Shown here piece by piece: positions 29,693 through 38,263 of a DNA stretch of 64,000 nucleotides. A program made the translations under genes and the position numbers. Position 1 is the first letter of the stretch. Each line of letters begins with the position of its first letter. Origin of the DNA: Hyphomicrobiales bacterium (GTDB lineage: Bacteria > Pseudomonadota > Alphaproteobacteria > Rhizobiales > Rhizobiaceae); NCBI GenBank assembly GCA_900471815.1, contig UICE01000002.1, forward strand, positions 384,764 through 448,763, written 5' to 3'. The notes below the pieces were generated by a model that ran no database searches, was not told the origin of the DNA, and saw nothing but the letters and a program-made list of their open reading frames with translations.

Positions 29693-29779
29693 CTAGAAGC
29701 GCTCGGGCGCAACAAGGGTCACGACCAAATAAGCGCAAAGGCCGGCAGCAACGCCAAGGCCGAGAATAAGCTCAAACAC
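29693..29779 (-). CDS. kdpF: KdpF small stabilising subunit
   Basis: A 28-aa hydrophobic peptide, VFELILGLGVAAGLCAYLVV followed by TLVAPERF, starts with GTG and is a single membrane span ending in the PERF tail usual for KdpF. KdpF stabilises the KdpABC complex in other bacteria. It is too short for normal gene calling. Its start overlaps the preceding micro-ORF by eight bases, and it lies first among the recognised kdp genes. Confidence 0.85.
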   Translation of the reverse strand: MFELILGLGVAAGLCAYLVVTLVAPERF

Positions 29780-29855
29780 GGCTTAATGCCTGTGCGTAGA
29801 GGCCCAGAAGCAGCAAGATACCGCAACCGAGCGCAACGAAGATAAAGTCCAGCAT
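29772..29855 (-). CDS. 27-aa hydrophobic micro-ORF leading the kdp operon
   Basis: The frame begins ATG and encodes MLDFIFVALGCGILLLLGLY followed by AQALSRV, a single membrane span of 27 aa with a positively charged end. Its stop lies inside the start of kdpF (overlap GTGTTTGA), suggesting translational coupling. Similar tiny ORFs stand before kdpF in related rhizobia as far as I recall. It could be a second KdpF-like subunit or a leader peptide; only length, hydrophobicity and overlap support it. Confidence 0.6.
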   Translation of the reverse strand: MLDFIFVALGCGILLLLGLYAQALSRV

Positions 29856-29958
29856 GTCAGTTATCCATTTGGTTTAGCTGGACCCAACATGCGCTTATCG
29901 GCGTCAGTTATCGATTGTGAATAGAGATGCTGCACATAAGGAAAACATAAGGAAAACA

Positions 29959-29988
29959 ACAACGGGAATGCGATGACATTCCCGTTGT
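29959..29988 (-). terminator. rho-independent terminator after nagBA-SBP operon
   Basis: A perfect 12-bp stem ACAACGGGAATG / CATTCCCGTTGT encloses a CGATGA loop. On the minus strand it is followed by TTTTCC, and it lies eight bases beyond the stop of the solute-binding protein gene. Confidence 0.85.
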
Positions 29989-29996
29989 CCTCAACG

Positions 29997-31193
29997 CTAT
30001 TTGGACTTTTTCGCGCCCACAAGTTCATCCCACTTCCTGAATGCAATGACCATCTTGTCAGGCTTCAAGGGCAGTTCGATTGGATTATTGGCAATAAGGT
30101 CAGCATATTCCGTCCGCCCGAATTCCTTGATAACATCCTGGCTGCGTTGCGGAGCCATGGATAAAGGCACGTTTTTCACCGCAGGTCCGGGATAGAGATA
30201 TCCCTCATCATAGGAATAAGCCTGTGCTTTTGGCGTTAGCAGAAACGCCATCAGGTCGAGCACGACTGCAACCTTATCCTCAGCTATTCCCTTGGGAACA
30301 CACATGAAGAAAGCATCAGAAACCCAATGGAAGCCCTTGAGTGTGCCGATTTTTGCGGTTTCCGGGACAATGCCAAGAGCACGCGGATTTATGTCCCATC
30401 CGGTTGTGCTGATGATGATATCGCGCGAACCCTCGCCGAATTCCTTCATCGTCACGCCGGTTCCTGCCGGATAATAATCGATATATTGACCGATCTCGGC
30501 CAGATAAGCCCAGGTTTTCTCCCAGCCATCCACCGGATCGGAAGGATCCTTATCGCCGAGGAGATAGGGCAATCCCATCATGAATGTGCGGCCCGGACCT
30601 GAATTTGTCGGACGGGCATACATGAAGCGGCCTGGATTTTCCTTGGCATAGGCAAGGAGTTCCTCGGCAGTCGTGGGAACTTTCTTCACGCGCTCCGGAT
30701 CATATTCGAGCAAAGGTCCGGACGGGTAATAATTGATGACAACACCATAGCCATCGCCCTGCGCCTTCAAAAGATTCAATGCAGCAGGTTCGTAATTCTC
30801 TTCAAGGTTTGGAAATGTCGAAGAGAAATCGGGTAGAATTTTCATCCAGGTTTGATTGACGAGACCCGCGGCAAGCCCGTCACTTCCGGTCAACACAAGG
30901 TCAATATCAACGCGATTGGCGCTTTGTTGTGCCTTTAGTTTTCCGGCAAGTTCAGTGACCGGGGCTTTGGCGAAAATGATCCGCGATGCGCGCTCAGGAT
31001 AAGTCTTTGCATATTCCTCAAAGGCCGGCTGACTCAAAGCCAGCGCACCGCCAACATCCATAACGGTGATGACAACCGGCGATGCAGGCAGCGCTGGTGC
31101 GGCCGCCCGTGCTCCGGTAATGCCTGTGACAACAGTGGCCGCCATGCCACCCAGCACTGTGCGGCGATTCAATCGAAAGAAGTCGTGTGTCAT
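29997..31193 (-). CDS. family 1 ABC solute-binding protein, Tat-exported, no permease nearby
   Basis: This periplasmic binding protein has 398 aa. The N-terminus FFRLNRRTVLGGMAATVVTG is a twin-arginine signal, cut near ARAAAPALP. The mature part resembles polyamine/iron-type family 1 binding proteins (LVLTGSDGLAAGLVNQTW, GYGVVINYYPSGPLLEYD, FFMCVPKGI, LMAFLLTPKAQAYSYDEGYLYPGPAVKNVPL). It starts 31 bases after nagA and is closed by a terminator, so it is probably the third gene of nagB-nagA-SBP. No membrane or ATPase subunit is in this unit. An amino-sugar or oligosaccharide ligand would fit the context, but the fold looks more like PotD/IdiA-type proteins. Confidence 0.87.
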   Translation of the reverse strand: MTHDFFRLNRRTVLGGMAATVVTGITGARAAAPALPASPVVITVMDVGGALALSQPAFEEYAKTYPERASRIIFAKAPVTELAGKLKAQQSANRVDIDLVLTGSDGLAAGLVNQTWMKILPDFSSTFPNLEENYEPAALNLLKAQGDGYGVVINYYPSGPLLEYDPERVKKVPTTAEELLAYAKENPGRFMYARPTNSGPGRTFMMGLPYLLGDKDPSDPVDGWEKTWAYLAEIGQYIDYYPAGTGVTMKEFGEGSRDIIISTTGWDINPRALGIVPETAKIGTLKGFHWVSDAFFMCVPKGIAEDKVAVVLDLMAFLLTPKAQAYSYDEGYLYPGPAVKNVPLSMAPQRSQDVIKEFGRTEYADLIANNPIELPLKPDKMVIAFRKWDELVGAKKSK

Positions 31194-31224
31194 TCCATTC
31201 CCCTTTTTGTTTTTGGATCGATTA

Positions 31225-32241
31225 TCAGAAAAACCGTTCTTCGTTGCCGATACGAACCCGCGTCACATTCATGGATTGAGACCATTCAAGTTCGCTTAAC
31301 GCCAAGCTCACCCCATGCGCCTCCAATACCGGAGCAAGCGCTTGCAGCAGCCTGGTCGAAGCCATTTCCACGGCCTGTTCAAAGGTGGCGATGTTCCAGC
31401 GCACAAGATTGCGCACCGCATCGTCCAGGCAAAGCGAAGACCCGGCCAGGCCCGAAGAATCGCTCTGGCTGACCACGCCGTCTTCCGACCGATCAACCTG
31501 CATACCGGCAAATGGATAGGTTCCAGCAGGAGCAGCAGCGGCGGCAACGGCATCAGTTACCAACGCCGAGCGCTCAAATCCTTTGGCGCGGATCAGGCTT
31601 TTCAACACATAAGGCGGCATATGGATGCCGTCGGCAATGAAGGTTGCGAGCAAACGGTCCTCTGCCAGCTGTGCGAATAGCGGATTGTCGAGCTTGGGCA
31701 ATGTTTGCGGCAAGCCATTACCCAGATGGGTGGAAAGCCCCGCACCTGCATCTGCCGCCGCCGCGATAATATGATTGTCGGCTGACGAATGACCAATGGA
31801 AACGAGCCTGTTGCTGGCACGCATCGCTTTTATAAACTCGAGCCCGCCATGAATTTCAGGCGCGACCGTCACCAGCAGAATTGGCCGCTCGATTATTTCC
31901 TGCAATGCAGTGACAAGCGCAGGATCGGCTGCCGTCATGGCATTGGCTGGATGACATCCGGAAAAACCATCGGCAGGATTGAGAAATGGACCTTCAAGAT
32001 GATAGCCGGGACACATGAGCGGTCCAAGGCGGCTTTCGCGCACAGCCCTGTCCAATGCCATGAAACGGACTTCAAGTTCATCACGGTGTGCAGTGATTAT
32101 CGTAGGCAGGCAGGTCGTAACTCCCGAAGCCAACATGGCTTCAAGAGCAAGGTCCAATGTCTCAGGCGTAATGCCGGGATCGTTGAAATCAACCCCGGCA
32201 AAGCCATTTACCTGAATATCGACAAGGCCTTTTGTAATCAT
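31225..32241 (-). CDS. nagA: compact N-acetylglucosamine-6-phosphate deacetylase
   Basis: This amidohydrolase removes acetate from GlcNAc-6-phosphate. It has only 338 aa against ~380 in E. coli NagA. It begins at [21 protein letters not shown], which corresponds to the first barrel strand, so the N-terminal ~45-50 residues of the beta-sandwich domain are absent, and the C-terminal sandwich strands are also reduced. Metal and catalytic residues remain: Glu in [11 protein letters not shown], His in [10 protein letters not shown], His in [10 protein letters not shown], Asp in [10 protein letters not shown]. The ATG overlaps the nagB stop by four bases. The frame cannot be extended upstream except inside nagB. 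Confidence 0.88.
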   Translation of the reverse strand: MITKGLVDIQVNGFAGVDFNDPGITPETLDLALEAMLASGVTTCLPTIITAHRDELEVRFMALDRAVRESRLGPLMCPGYHLEGPFLNPADGFSGCHPANAMTAADPALVTALQEIIERPILLVTVAPEIHGGLEFIKAMRASNRLVSIGHSSADNHIIAAAADAGAGLSTHLGNGLPQTLPKLDNPLFAQLAEDRLLATFIADGIHMPPYVLKSLIRAKGFERSALVTDAVAAAAAPAGTYPFAGMQVDRSEDGVVSQSDSSGLAGSSLCLDDAVRNLVRWNIATFEQAVEMASTRLLQALAPVLEAHGVSLALSELEWSQSMNVTRVRIGNEERFF

Positions 32242-32975
32242 GAAAGTTTCGATGCCGATGCGGGATCAAGGAAGAGCACGGTATGAGGGTGCTTCTGCAC
32301 AATGGACGCCGGGTGCACCGGATCAATCTTGCCTTCCACTGCATCCTTCACCGCCTGCGCCTTACGTTCGTCCGGCACGGACAGGATGATGAGTTTGCTC
32401 TTCAAAATCTGTTTGATGCTCATGGAAATGGCTTTTTCAGGCACAGCCTCAAGGGTCGGAAACCACCCCTCCCCCATTTGCTGTTTGCGGCAGGCTTCAT
32501 CAAGCGTCACAACAATATAGGGCTGGTCCGTCTCAAAATCGGCAGGCGGGTCATTGAAGGCAAGATGGCAATTCTCGCCGATTCCAGCAAAGCAAACATC
32601 AATGTCATGGTCGGCAATCAAGGCGCTCATGCGCTCGGCTTCTGCTGGTGCATCGACCTCGGCATTAATTGGATGAAATGCAACGACACCGCCCAGAGGA
32701 TCGACGAATCGCTCCTGCAGAAACTTTCGGAAACTTGCCGGGTGGGCAATGTCCATTCCAACATATTCATCGAGATGAAATGCCGTCACCTTGGACCAAT
32801 CGATACCTTCAGCAGCCACCAGATTCTGCAAGACCTCGAACTGGCTGGCACCTGTGGCCACGATAATGGACGCTTTGCCTTTGGCTGCAATTGCTGCGCG
32901 GATTGCTTCTGCACCCAGTTTGGCTGCCGCTTCACCCAAAACAGCCTTGTCGGCTAATTGTCTTATATCGATCAT
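32238..32975 (-). CDS. nagB: glucosamine-6-phosphate deaminase
   Basis: The enzyme converts glucosamine-6-phosphate to fructose-6-phosphate and ammonia. The 245-aa protein of the NagB/RpiA fold shows [14 protein letters not shown], the catalytic Asp region [18 protein letters not shown], and the active-site [17 protein letters not shown]. It is slightly shorter than E. coli NagB (266 aa) and lacks its C-terminal allosteric tail, as in many alphaproteobacteria. It is first in the operon, divergent from the ROK regulator across ~115 bp. Confidence 0.93.
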   Translation of the reverse strand: MIDIRQLADKAVLGEAAAKLGAEAIRAAIAAKGKASIIVATGASQFEVLQNLVAAEGIDWSKVTAFHLDEYVGMDIAHPASFRKFLQERFVDPLGGVVAFHPINAEVDAPAEAERMSALIADHDIDVCFAGIGENCHLAFNDPPADFETDQPYIVVTLDEACRKQQMGEGWFPTLEAVPEKAISMSIKQILKSKLIILSVPDERKAQAVKDAVEGKIDPVHPASIVQKHPHTVLFLDPASASKLS

Positions 32976-33091
32976 ATTTTATCCCTTGTGGACGTGTCAT
33001 CGGCTTGCTCTCATAGTAAGCACAGCTTTATATGACACAGCAAGGTATTTTCGAATATTGAAGTTCAAAAATAGAAACGGGCAGAAACTCC

Positions 33092-34285
33092 ATGTTTTTG
33101 ACGATTGACGAAACCGCATATGACGACGCGCACCAACGCGATTGCGCGCGCGTCTCGGCCCTGCTGTCCGGCCCAGGCCCACATTCGCGAGCCAGCGTCG
33201 CCGACCAGTTGAAAATGACATCGACAGCCACCTCTCATGTGGTGAGCGATCTGACGGAGCGCGGCCTGGTTAAAGAGCGGCCGGGAACGAAGATGGGCCG
33301 GGGTCGTCCACCAGTAGAAATAGGGCTGAATTTTCAGCGTCTGGGTGCCTCTGTCATCCACATTTCCAGCCGCACTTTGCTCGGCTTTCTTCTGGATCTC
33401 GGCGGCACCACCCTTGAACACAGGGCCGTGGAAATCCCCGCCGATGCGGACAATGCCGTCATGGCTGATGCAATGCGCCAGCTGGTCAAGTGGCTGATTG
33501 CACAATGTCCGGCTGGGATGATTCATATGGGAACTTCCGTTACCGTGCCCGGCGTTGTCGATGTCAAAGCCCGAACATGGCTCATAACCTCCCGCTGGCC
33601 AAAAGTGCGCAATCTCGACATTGGCAGCGCGCTTGCTTCGGCGACACCTGTTGCAACTGTTTGCAGACACCTTGATGCAGAACTTGACGCTCGAACGACG
33701 CAGGAATCGGCCTATCGCAGCGGCAATACGCTGCTGATGCACTGGGGATGGGGCATCGGTCTTTCCTGCAGTATCGCTGGTCAGCCATTCCTGCAAAATG
33801 GCGGTCCATTCGGAGAGATTGGCCATTGGCGTTTTAACGCCTTGAGCGAGCGCGAATGCGATTGCGGTAATCATGGATGCCTGGAAACGGGGGCCGCTTT
33901 ATGGGCTCTTCTACCGCGCCTGCGGGAATTATGGCCTGACCTTTCGGAGGAAGAGGAGTTGCTGGCCGGGCAATTGGCAGGCCTGCCCCTGGTCGATGTT
34001 CCTGAAGTGACGGAAGCCATAAAACTCATGGCACGCTCGCTGACAAATGTATGCCGCCTCCTGTTTCCCTCACGTGTTATCGTAACGGGCCCGTTTGTAG
34101 CCAATGAGGATGTGTGGCAGGCATTCACAAGCGCATTCAAGACGGAGGGGCTTATCGGTTCGCTGGAATTGCCAACCTTGATCGCCGACAAGTTCAGTCA
34201 AGACTATGTTATTCATGGTGCGTGTCTGCCGCTGTTGAATGCAGGACTGGAAACATTCATCAGGCAAAACAAGCGCGCCGCATAA
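33092..34285 (+). CDS. ROK-family transcriptional regulator (NagC-like)
   Basis: This 397-aa repressor has an N-terminal MarR-like winged helix (about residues 25-80, SRASVADQLKMTSTATSHVV...RGRPPVEIGLN) and a C-terminal ROK sugar-binding domain. FGEIGHWRF and the zinc-binding CDCGNHGCLETGA are intact, so it should bind a sugar or sugar phosphate. Divergent position from nagBA makes GlcNAc-6-phosphate or GlcN-6-phosphate the likely effector. No glucokinase-type ATP site (DxGxT) is apparent at the start of the ROK domain (VIHISSRTLLGFLLDLGG), in keeping with a regulator. Confidence 0.88.
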   Translation: MFLTIDETAYDDAHQRDCARVSALLSGPGPHSRASVADQLKMTSTATSHVVSDLTERGLVKERPGTKMGRGRPPVEIGLNFQRLGASVIHISSRTLLGFLLDLGGTTLEHRAVEIPADADNAVMADAMRQLVKWLIAQCPAGMIHMGTSVTVPGVVDVKARTWLITSRWPKVRNLDIGSALASATPVATVCRHLDAELDARTTQESAYRSGNTLLMHWGWGIGLSCSIAGQPFLQNGGPFGEIGHWRFNALSERECDCGNHGCLETGAALWALLPRLRELWPDLSEEEELLAGQLAGLPLVDVPEVTEAIKLMARSLTNVCRLLFPSRVIVTGPFVANEDVWQAFTSAFKTEGLIGSLELPTLIADKFSQDYVIHGACLPLLNAGLETFIRQNKRAA

Positions 34286-34364
34286 GGCATGTTCATGGCC
34301 GGGTGCGGAACAAAATCTCTTACCAGCTATTGTTCTTTGAAATCCTCTGCAAAGGAGTTTCCCA

Positions 34365-34727
34365 ATGGGCCTGCCCATCACCATACATGCGTTTCCCGAC
34401 CCAGTGACAGTGCGATTTCTTGATGTCGTTATAGCATCCACAGACAGGGCTCTGGAGCTGCGTGAAGCCGGGCATGAACCGGTGCTCTATATTCCCTTCG
34501 ACGACATCTACTTCGTCCATCTCGAAAAAACGCAGACGCGAACGCACTGCCCTTTTAAGGGGGACGCCTCCTATTGGCGGATAACCGGTCAGGGTGAAGC
34601 TGCCAATGATGCTATGTGGGCTTATGAAGAACCCAAGGCCGAGGTGGCTCAGATTGCAGGACACGGCGCATTCGACCCCCGCAAGGTAACATTTGAAGGC
34701 GTGAAGGCCCGGCAGGTTCTGTCCTGA
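34365..34727 (+). CDS. DUF427 protein
   Basis: This 120-aa protein belongs to the DUF427 family: small beta-rich single domain with FLDVVIASTDRALELREAGH, VLYIPFDDI, CPFKGDASYW and AWAYEEP-like (MWAYEEPKAEV) blocks. AAGGAG is seven bases before the ATG. The family has no established activity that I can name with confidence; the conserved Cys-Pro-Phe-Lys-Gly and Tyr-Glu residues suggest a ligand site. It is convergent with the peptide ABC operon, six bases apart. Confidence 0.88.
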   Translation: MGLPITIHAFPDPVTVRFLDVVIASTDRALELREAGHEPVLYIPFDDIYFVHLEKTQTRTHCPFKGDASYWRITGQGEAANDAMWAYEEPKAEVAQIAGHGAFDPRKVTFEGVKARQVLS

Positions 34728-34733
34728 TTGGGA

Positions 34734-35513
34734 TTAAATCACCAAGCGCGGCACTGCATCTATCAATACTTGTGTCGCATTGGCTTGTGGATTTGCCAGC
34801 ACCTCTTCCGTATAGCCCTCTTCGGCAATACGGCCCTCTTCCATGACAATCATGCGGTTCGCGAAAGCGCGGACCACAGCCAGATCATGGGAAATAAACA
34901 GGTAAGAAACGCGGGTTTCCGCTTGAAGGTCCAATAATAGATTGAGGATTTGAGCACGCACCGACACATCAAGCGCTGATACCGGCTCATCCAGCACGAT
35001 CAGTTGAGGCTTGGTGAGGATTGCGCGCGCAATGGCAACCCGTTGGCGCTGGCCGCCGGAAAGTTCCAAGGGCAGACGTTGCAGATATTGCGTGCCGAGC
35101 CCAACTCTTTCCAGCGTCTGGGCGAGAATATCGCCATATTCACTCTTGCTCGCAAAGCCATGAATGCGCAGTGGGTCTTCCAAAATGCGCTTCACATTTG
35201 CTCGCGGATTGAATGCCGCCAAAGGATCCTGAAACACCATCTGGAATCGTGGCCTCATGCGGCGCAAGGCGCCGCCGCCCATATGCGTTATGTCCTGACC
35301 TAAGAGGTGAATGCTTCCCTCGTCAGGCCGCGTTAACCGCATCACCAGCCGGGCTAATGTCGTTTTACCCGAACCCGAGCTGCCAGCAATAGCCAAGGTT
35401 TCGCCGTGCATGAGCGAGATATTGATATTCTTCAATCCGTCATGGCTGTGGTCGCCAAAACGCTTGGCGACATTCCTTAGCTCCATAAGGGGAGATGATG
35501 AGCCATCCATCAT
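34734..35513 (-). CDS. peptide/nickel-type ABC importer ATP-binding protein (DppF/OppF-like)
   Basis: This is the second ATPase of the importer, 259 aa. Walker A GSSGSGKTTLARLV (about residues 40-53), Q-loop QMVFQDP, ABC signature LSGGQRQRVAIARAI, Walker B LIVLDEPVSALDVS and the switch His in FISHDLAVV are all present. The usual C-terminal Cys-rich oligopeptide tail of OppF is cut short, ending with QVLIDAVPRLVI. Its ATG overlaps the previous gene's stop by four bases. It is the last gene of the six-gene unit. Confidence 0.93.
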   Translation of the reverse strand: MMDGSSSPLMELRNVAKRFGDHSHDGLKNINISLMHGETLAIAGSSGSGKTTLARLVMRLTRPDEGSIHLLGQDITHMGGGALRRMRPRFQMVFQDPLAAFNPRANVKRILEDPLRIHGFASKSEYGDILAQTLERVGLGTQYLQRLPLELSGGQRQRVAIARAILTKPQLIVLDEPVSALDVSVRAQILNLLLDLQAETRVSYLFISHDLAVVRAFANRMIVMEEGRIAEEGYTEEVLANPQANATQVLIDAVPRLVI

Positions 35514-36304
35514 GGCAAATCCGCCATGTTCAATTCCGGAAGGCGGGTGCTGCGTGGCCTGTCCAGCGAAATATAGGTGTCAATCAATGCCTTGGTATAG
35601 GGGTGCTTCGGCTCCCTCAGCAATTGGCTCGCCGCCCCAGTCTCCACTAGTTCTCCCTGATAGAGCACAGCAATTTCGTCAGCCTGCTCCGACGCAAGGG
35701 CAATGTCATGGGTCACGAACAATAGCGTCAAACCGCCATCTTTGACCAACTCATCCAGCAGATCGACAATGTGCCGCTGGATAACCGTGTCCAATGCGCT
35801 GGTCGGCTCATCCGCGATCAAAATTGAAGGATTTCCCGCAAGCGCCGCTGCCAAAGCGATACGTTGTTTCTGACCGCCCGAGAATTCATGCGGATAGCTG
35901 TTGAGACGCGATAATGCCTTTGGAATTTTTACCCGGTCCAGCAATTCGGCTGCACGCACCCGCGCGGCTATCCAGCTCATGCCGAGATGCGTCGCCACAA
36001 CTTCGGCGATCTGATCTCCAACCTTCATAACCGGATCGAGGCTGCCGCTGGCATCCTGAAACAAGACACCAATTTCACTGCCAAGTTTCGGGCGGTGACC
36101 GGCAAAGTCAATTGTACCATCGATACGTGCTTGTTTTGGCAAAAGACCAGCGACAGCCATGGCCAAAGTCGACTTGCCCGACCCGCTCATGCCGATCAAT
36201 GCCAGCCTCCCACCCTTTTCCAATTGCAGCGAGACATCTTTGAGCGCTGTTGTGCTGCCATAGCTCACATTCAGATTCCGCACATTCAGGTAACTATCTG
36301 TCAT
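35510..36304 (-). CDS. peptide/nickel-type ABC importer ATP-binding protein (DppD/OppD-like)
   Basis: This is the first ATPase of the importer, 264 aa. Walker A GMSGSGKSTLAMAV, Q-loop VLFQDASGSLDP, signature FSGGQKQRIALAAAL, Walker B ILIADEPTSALDT and switch FVTHDIALA are intact. The C-terminal peptide-importer extension (KHPYTKALIDTYISLDRP) is recognisable. It overlaps both neighbours by four bases. Confidence 0.93.
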   Translation of the reverse strand: MTDSYLNVRNLNVSYGSTTALKDVSLQLEKGGRLALIGMSGSGKSTLAMAVAGLLPKQARIDGTIDFAGHRPKLGSEIGVLFQDASGSLDPVMKVGDQIAEVVATHLGMSWIAARVRAAELLDRVKIPKALSRLNSYPHEFSGGQKQRIALAAALAGNPSILIADEPTSALDTVIQRHIVDLLDELVKDGGLTLLFVTHDIALASEQADEIAVLYQGELVETGAASQLLREPKHPYTKALIDTYISLDRPRSTRLPELNMADLP

Positions 36305-37095
36305 GGCTGCAACCTTTCCGTGCGAGAAAGCCCGCGCCCGATCAGATGAACACTCAGAACAGTGACAACCAGCGCGATACCGGGCACGATTGAGAGGTAG
36401 GGAGCCGCCCGTAAAACCGTCCGGCCTTCTGCAATCATGCTGCCCCAGGTCACCCGGTTCGGATCGCCGAATCCGAGAAACGACAAGGCTGCTTCAATGA
36501 GGATCGCAGTAGCAACGGAAATAGCTGCTAGCGATGCTGTCGGCCCGAATGCATTGGGGAGTATTTCCCTGAAGGCAATCTCGAACGGGCGCATGCCGAG
36601 TGTCCGCGCAGCCGCTACGAAATCGCGTTCACGCAATGATAGGACTTCGGCGCGCGTGACCCGGGCGGCTTGCGTCCAGTTGCCAAGGCTGATGGCCAGA
36701 ACAAGGGTGGGCACGCTTGGCCCGGTAACGCTGATCGTGGCAAGCGCCAATAGAAATCCCGGCACGGTTTGAAACGCTTCGGTGATCCGCATCAGCACAA
36801 TATCGGTAACTCCGCCGAGAAAACCGGAAATGGTTCCAACAATGCTGCCAATGATGAGGGCGGCTGCGGCCGAAAAGAATGCCACAAGCAACGTCGTGCG
36901 CGTTCCATGCACCAGCCCTGCAAAGACATCCCGTCCAAGCCTGTCGGTGCCAAGCAGATGCGCCTCCGATTCAAAAGGACGCAGCATAGCCTGCCCGCTG
37001 ATTGCCAGCGGGTCACCCGGCGCAATCACCGGCGCGAACAATGCCATCAGCACGAGCAGCAAAAGCAGGGCAGCGCCGATCCGGAACGAACTCAT
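36301..37095 (-). CDS. peptide/nickel-type ABC importer permease (DppC/OppC-like)
   Basis: This is a 264-aa inner-membrane permease with about five to six membrane spans. The EAA-type loop contacting the ATPases reads RTLGMRPFEIAFREILPNA. The N-terminal FAPVIAPGDPLAISG and HLLGTDRLGRDVFAGLVHGTR are the OppC/DppC signatures. It overlaps neighbouring genes by four bases on each side. Confidence 0.93.
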   Translation of the reverse strand: MSSFRIGAALLLLLVLMALFAPVIAPGDPLAISGQAMLRPFESEAHLLGTDRLGRDVFAGLVHGTRTTLLVAFFSAAAALIIGSIVGTISGFLGGVTDIVLMRITEAFQTVPGFLLALATISVTGPSVPTLVLAISLGNWTQAARVTRAEVLSLRERDFVAAARTLGMRPFEIAFREILPNAFGPTASLAAISVATAILIEAALSFLGFGDPNRVTWGSMIAEGRTVLRAAPYLSIVPGIALVVTVLSVHLIGRGLSRTERLQP

Positions 37096-38072
37096 CGCCC
37101 GATCCTCACGCGCGGATCAAGTTTGCCATAGGCCAGATCAACGAGCAGATTGGCGATAATCACGGTAATGGCGCTACACAGCAGGACTCCGAGCAATAAA
37201 GGCGTATCGCGGCGCGCCACAGCTTCCGCTGCCAGCCGGCCAAAACCGGGAATGTTGAAAACGCTTTCAACCACCACGCTGCCACCGAGCATAGCAGCCG
37301 ATTGCCAACCAAGCATCGTTATCGCCGGCAAGACCGCATTGCGGGCAACGTGACGCCAGACGATACGGCGGCGGCTCAACCCCCTCGCCTCAAGGCCTTT
37401 CACAAAGGGATCGCGCCAGATTTCCGCCATGCGATCGCGCATCAAGCGGAGGTAAAGCGCGAGATAGACCATCGCCAGCGCGCAAACGGGCAAAATGAGA
37501 TGCACCGCAATGTCGCCTAGTCGTGCAAGGCCGGTTTTGTCGGAAGCAATGCTCTCAATTCCGCCAATTGGCAGCCAGCGCAGATCAACCGCAAAGACCA
37601 CGATCAGAACCAGCCCCAGCCAGAATCCCGGTACGGCATAAAGTGCCAGGGAACCCGTCGACAATATCCTGTCGCGCAACGATCCAGGCCGGGCACCCGC
37701 CACCACTCCCAGTAATGACCCTAAGAAAAATGCCAGGCCTGTCGCGATGCTCATCAAGAGCAATGTGACGGGCAGCCTTTCCGCAATGACTGATGTTACC
37801 GGGCGCTCAAATGCTGTTGACCACCCAAGGTCCCCATGGGCGAGCGTTGATATATAGGCCCCAAAACGATAGAGCGGCCCTTTATCCAGGCCCCACTCCG
37901 TGCGTAGCTGCGTTATTTGCTCGGCATCCATGGCGCCGGAACGCGCTATATAGGCATCCACCGCATCGCCTGAAGCTGCCTCAAGCAGCAGAAAACTGCC
38001 CACGAGCACGATGAACAAAACCGGCAGCGCAGTGAGCAGGCGTTTCAGGAAAAATGCGGCAAGAGGCGGCAA
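37092..38072 (-). CDS. peptide/nickel-type ABC importer permease (DppB/OppB-like)
   Basis: This is a 326-aa permease with six membrane spans. Typical OppB blocks are LRTEWGLDKGPLYRFGAYIS, DLGWSTAFERPV and the EAA loop KGLEARGLSRRRIVWRHVARN. It starts with TTG at 38072, supported by AAGGA six bases upstream; no ATG in frame fits. It lies downstream of a palindromic repeat that separates it from its binding-protein gene. Confidence 0.92.
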   Translation of the reverse strand: MPPLAAFFLKRLLTALPVLFIVLVGSFLLLEAASGDAVDAYIARSGAMDAEQITQLRTEWGLDKGPLYRFGAYISTLAHGDLGWSTAFERPVTSVIAERLPVTLLLMSIATGLAFFLGSLLGVVAGARPGSLRDRILSTGSLALYAVPGFWLGLVLIVVFAVDLRWLPIGGIESIASDKTGLARLGDIAVHLILPVCALAMVYLALYLRLMRDRMAEIWRDPFVKGLEARGLSRRRIVWRHVARNAVLPAITMLGWQSAAMLGGSVVVESVFNIPGFGRLAAEAVARRDTPLLLGVLLCSAITVIIANLLVDLAYGKLDPRVRIGR

Positions 38073-38108
38073 AGGGTATCCTTCAAGAATTATCTGGTTG
38101 CTCCAAAC

Positions 38109-38231
38109 TTATGCGTGGTTCGACAAGCTCACCATGAGGGAAGTGGTAGCATTGCAAATCGGAGCGCACTCCGACTGCGATGATGCAGCCAAACCACTTT
38201 CCTCATGGTGAACTTGTCGAACCACGCATAA
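38109..38231. repeat. palindromic repeat family A, copy 2 (SBP-permease gap)
   Basis: Left arm beginning TTATGCGTGGTTCGACAAGC and right arm ending CTTGTCGAACCACGCATAA are inverted copies over about 37 bases with few mismatches. The centre contains a small extra stem (CGGAG-CGCA-CTCCG). It fills most of the gap between the binding-protein stop and the permease start. Confidence 0.9.
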
Positions 38232-38263
38232 CAGTAATGCAACTATATAATCAAAACTCGAAG

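Noticed and set aside
29515-29769. 84-aa plus-strand frame across the kdpF-kdpA gap
   Set aside because: It is encoded by the palindromic repeat and the reverse of kdpF; no independent support.
29861-30046. 61-aa minus-strand frame before the kdp operon
   Set aside because: It crosses the nag-SBP terminator hairpin and has no ribosome site or family resemblance; more likely kdp promoter DNA.
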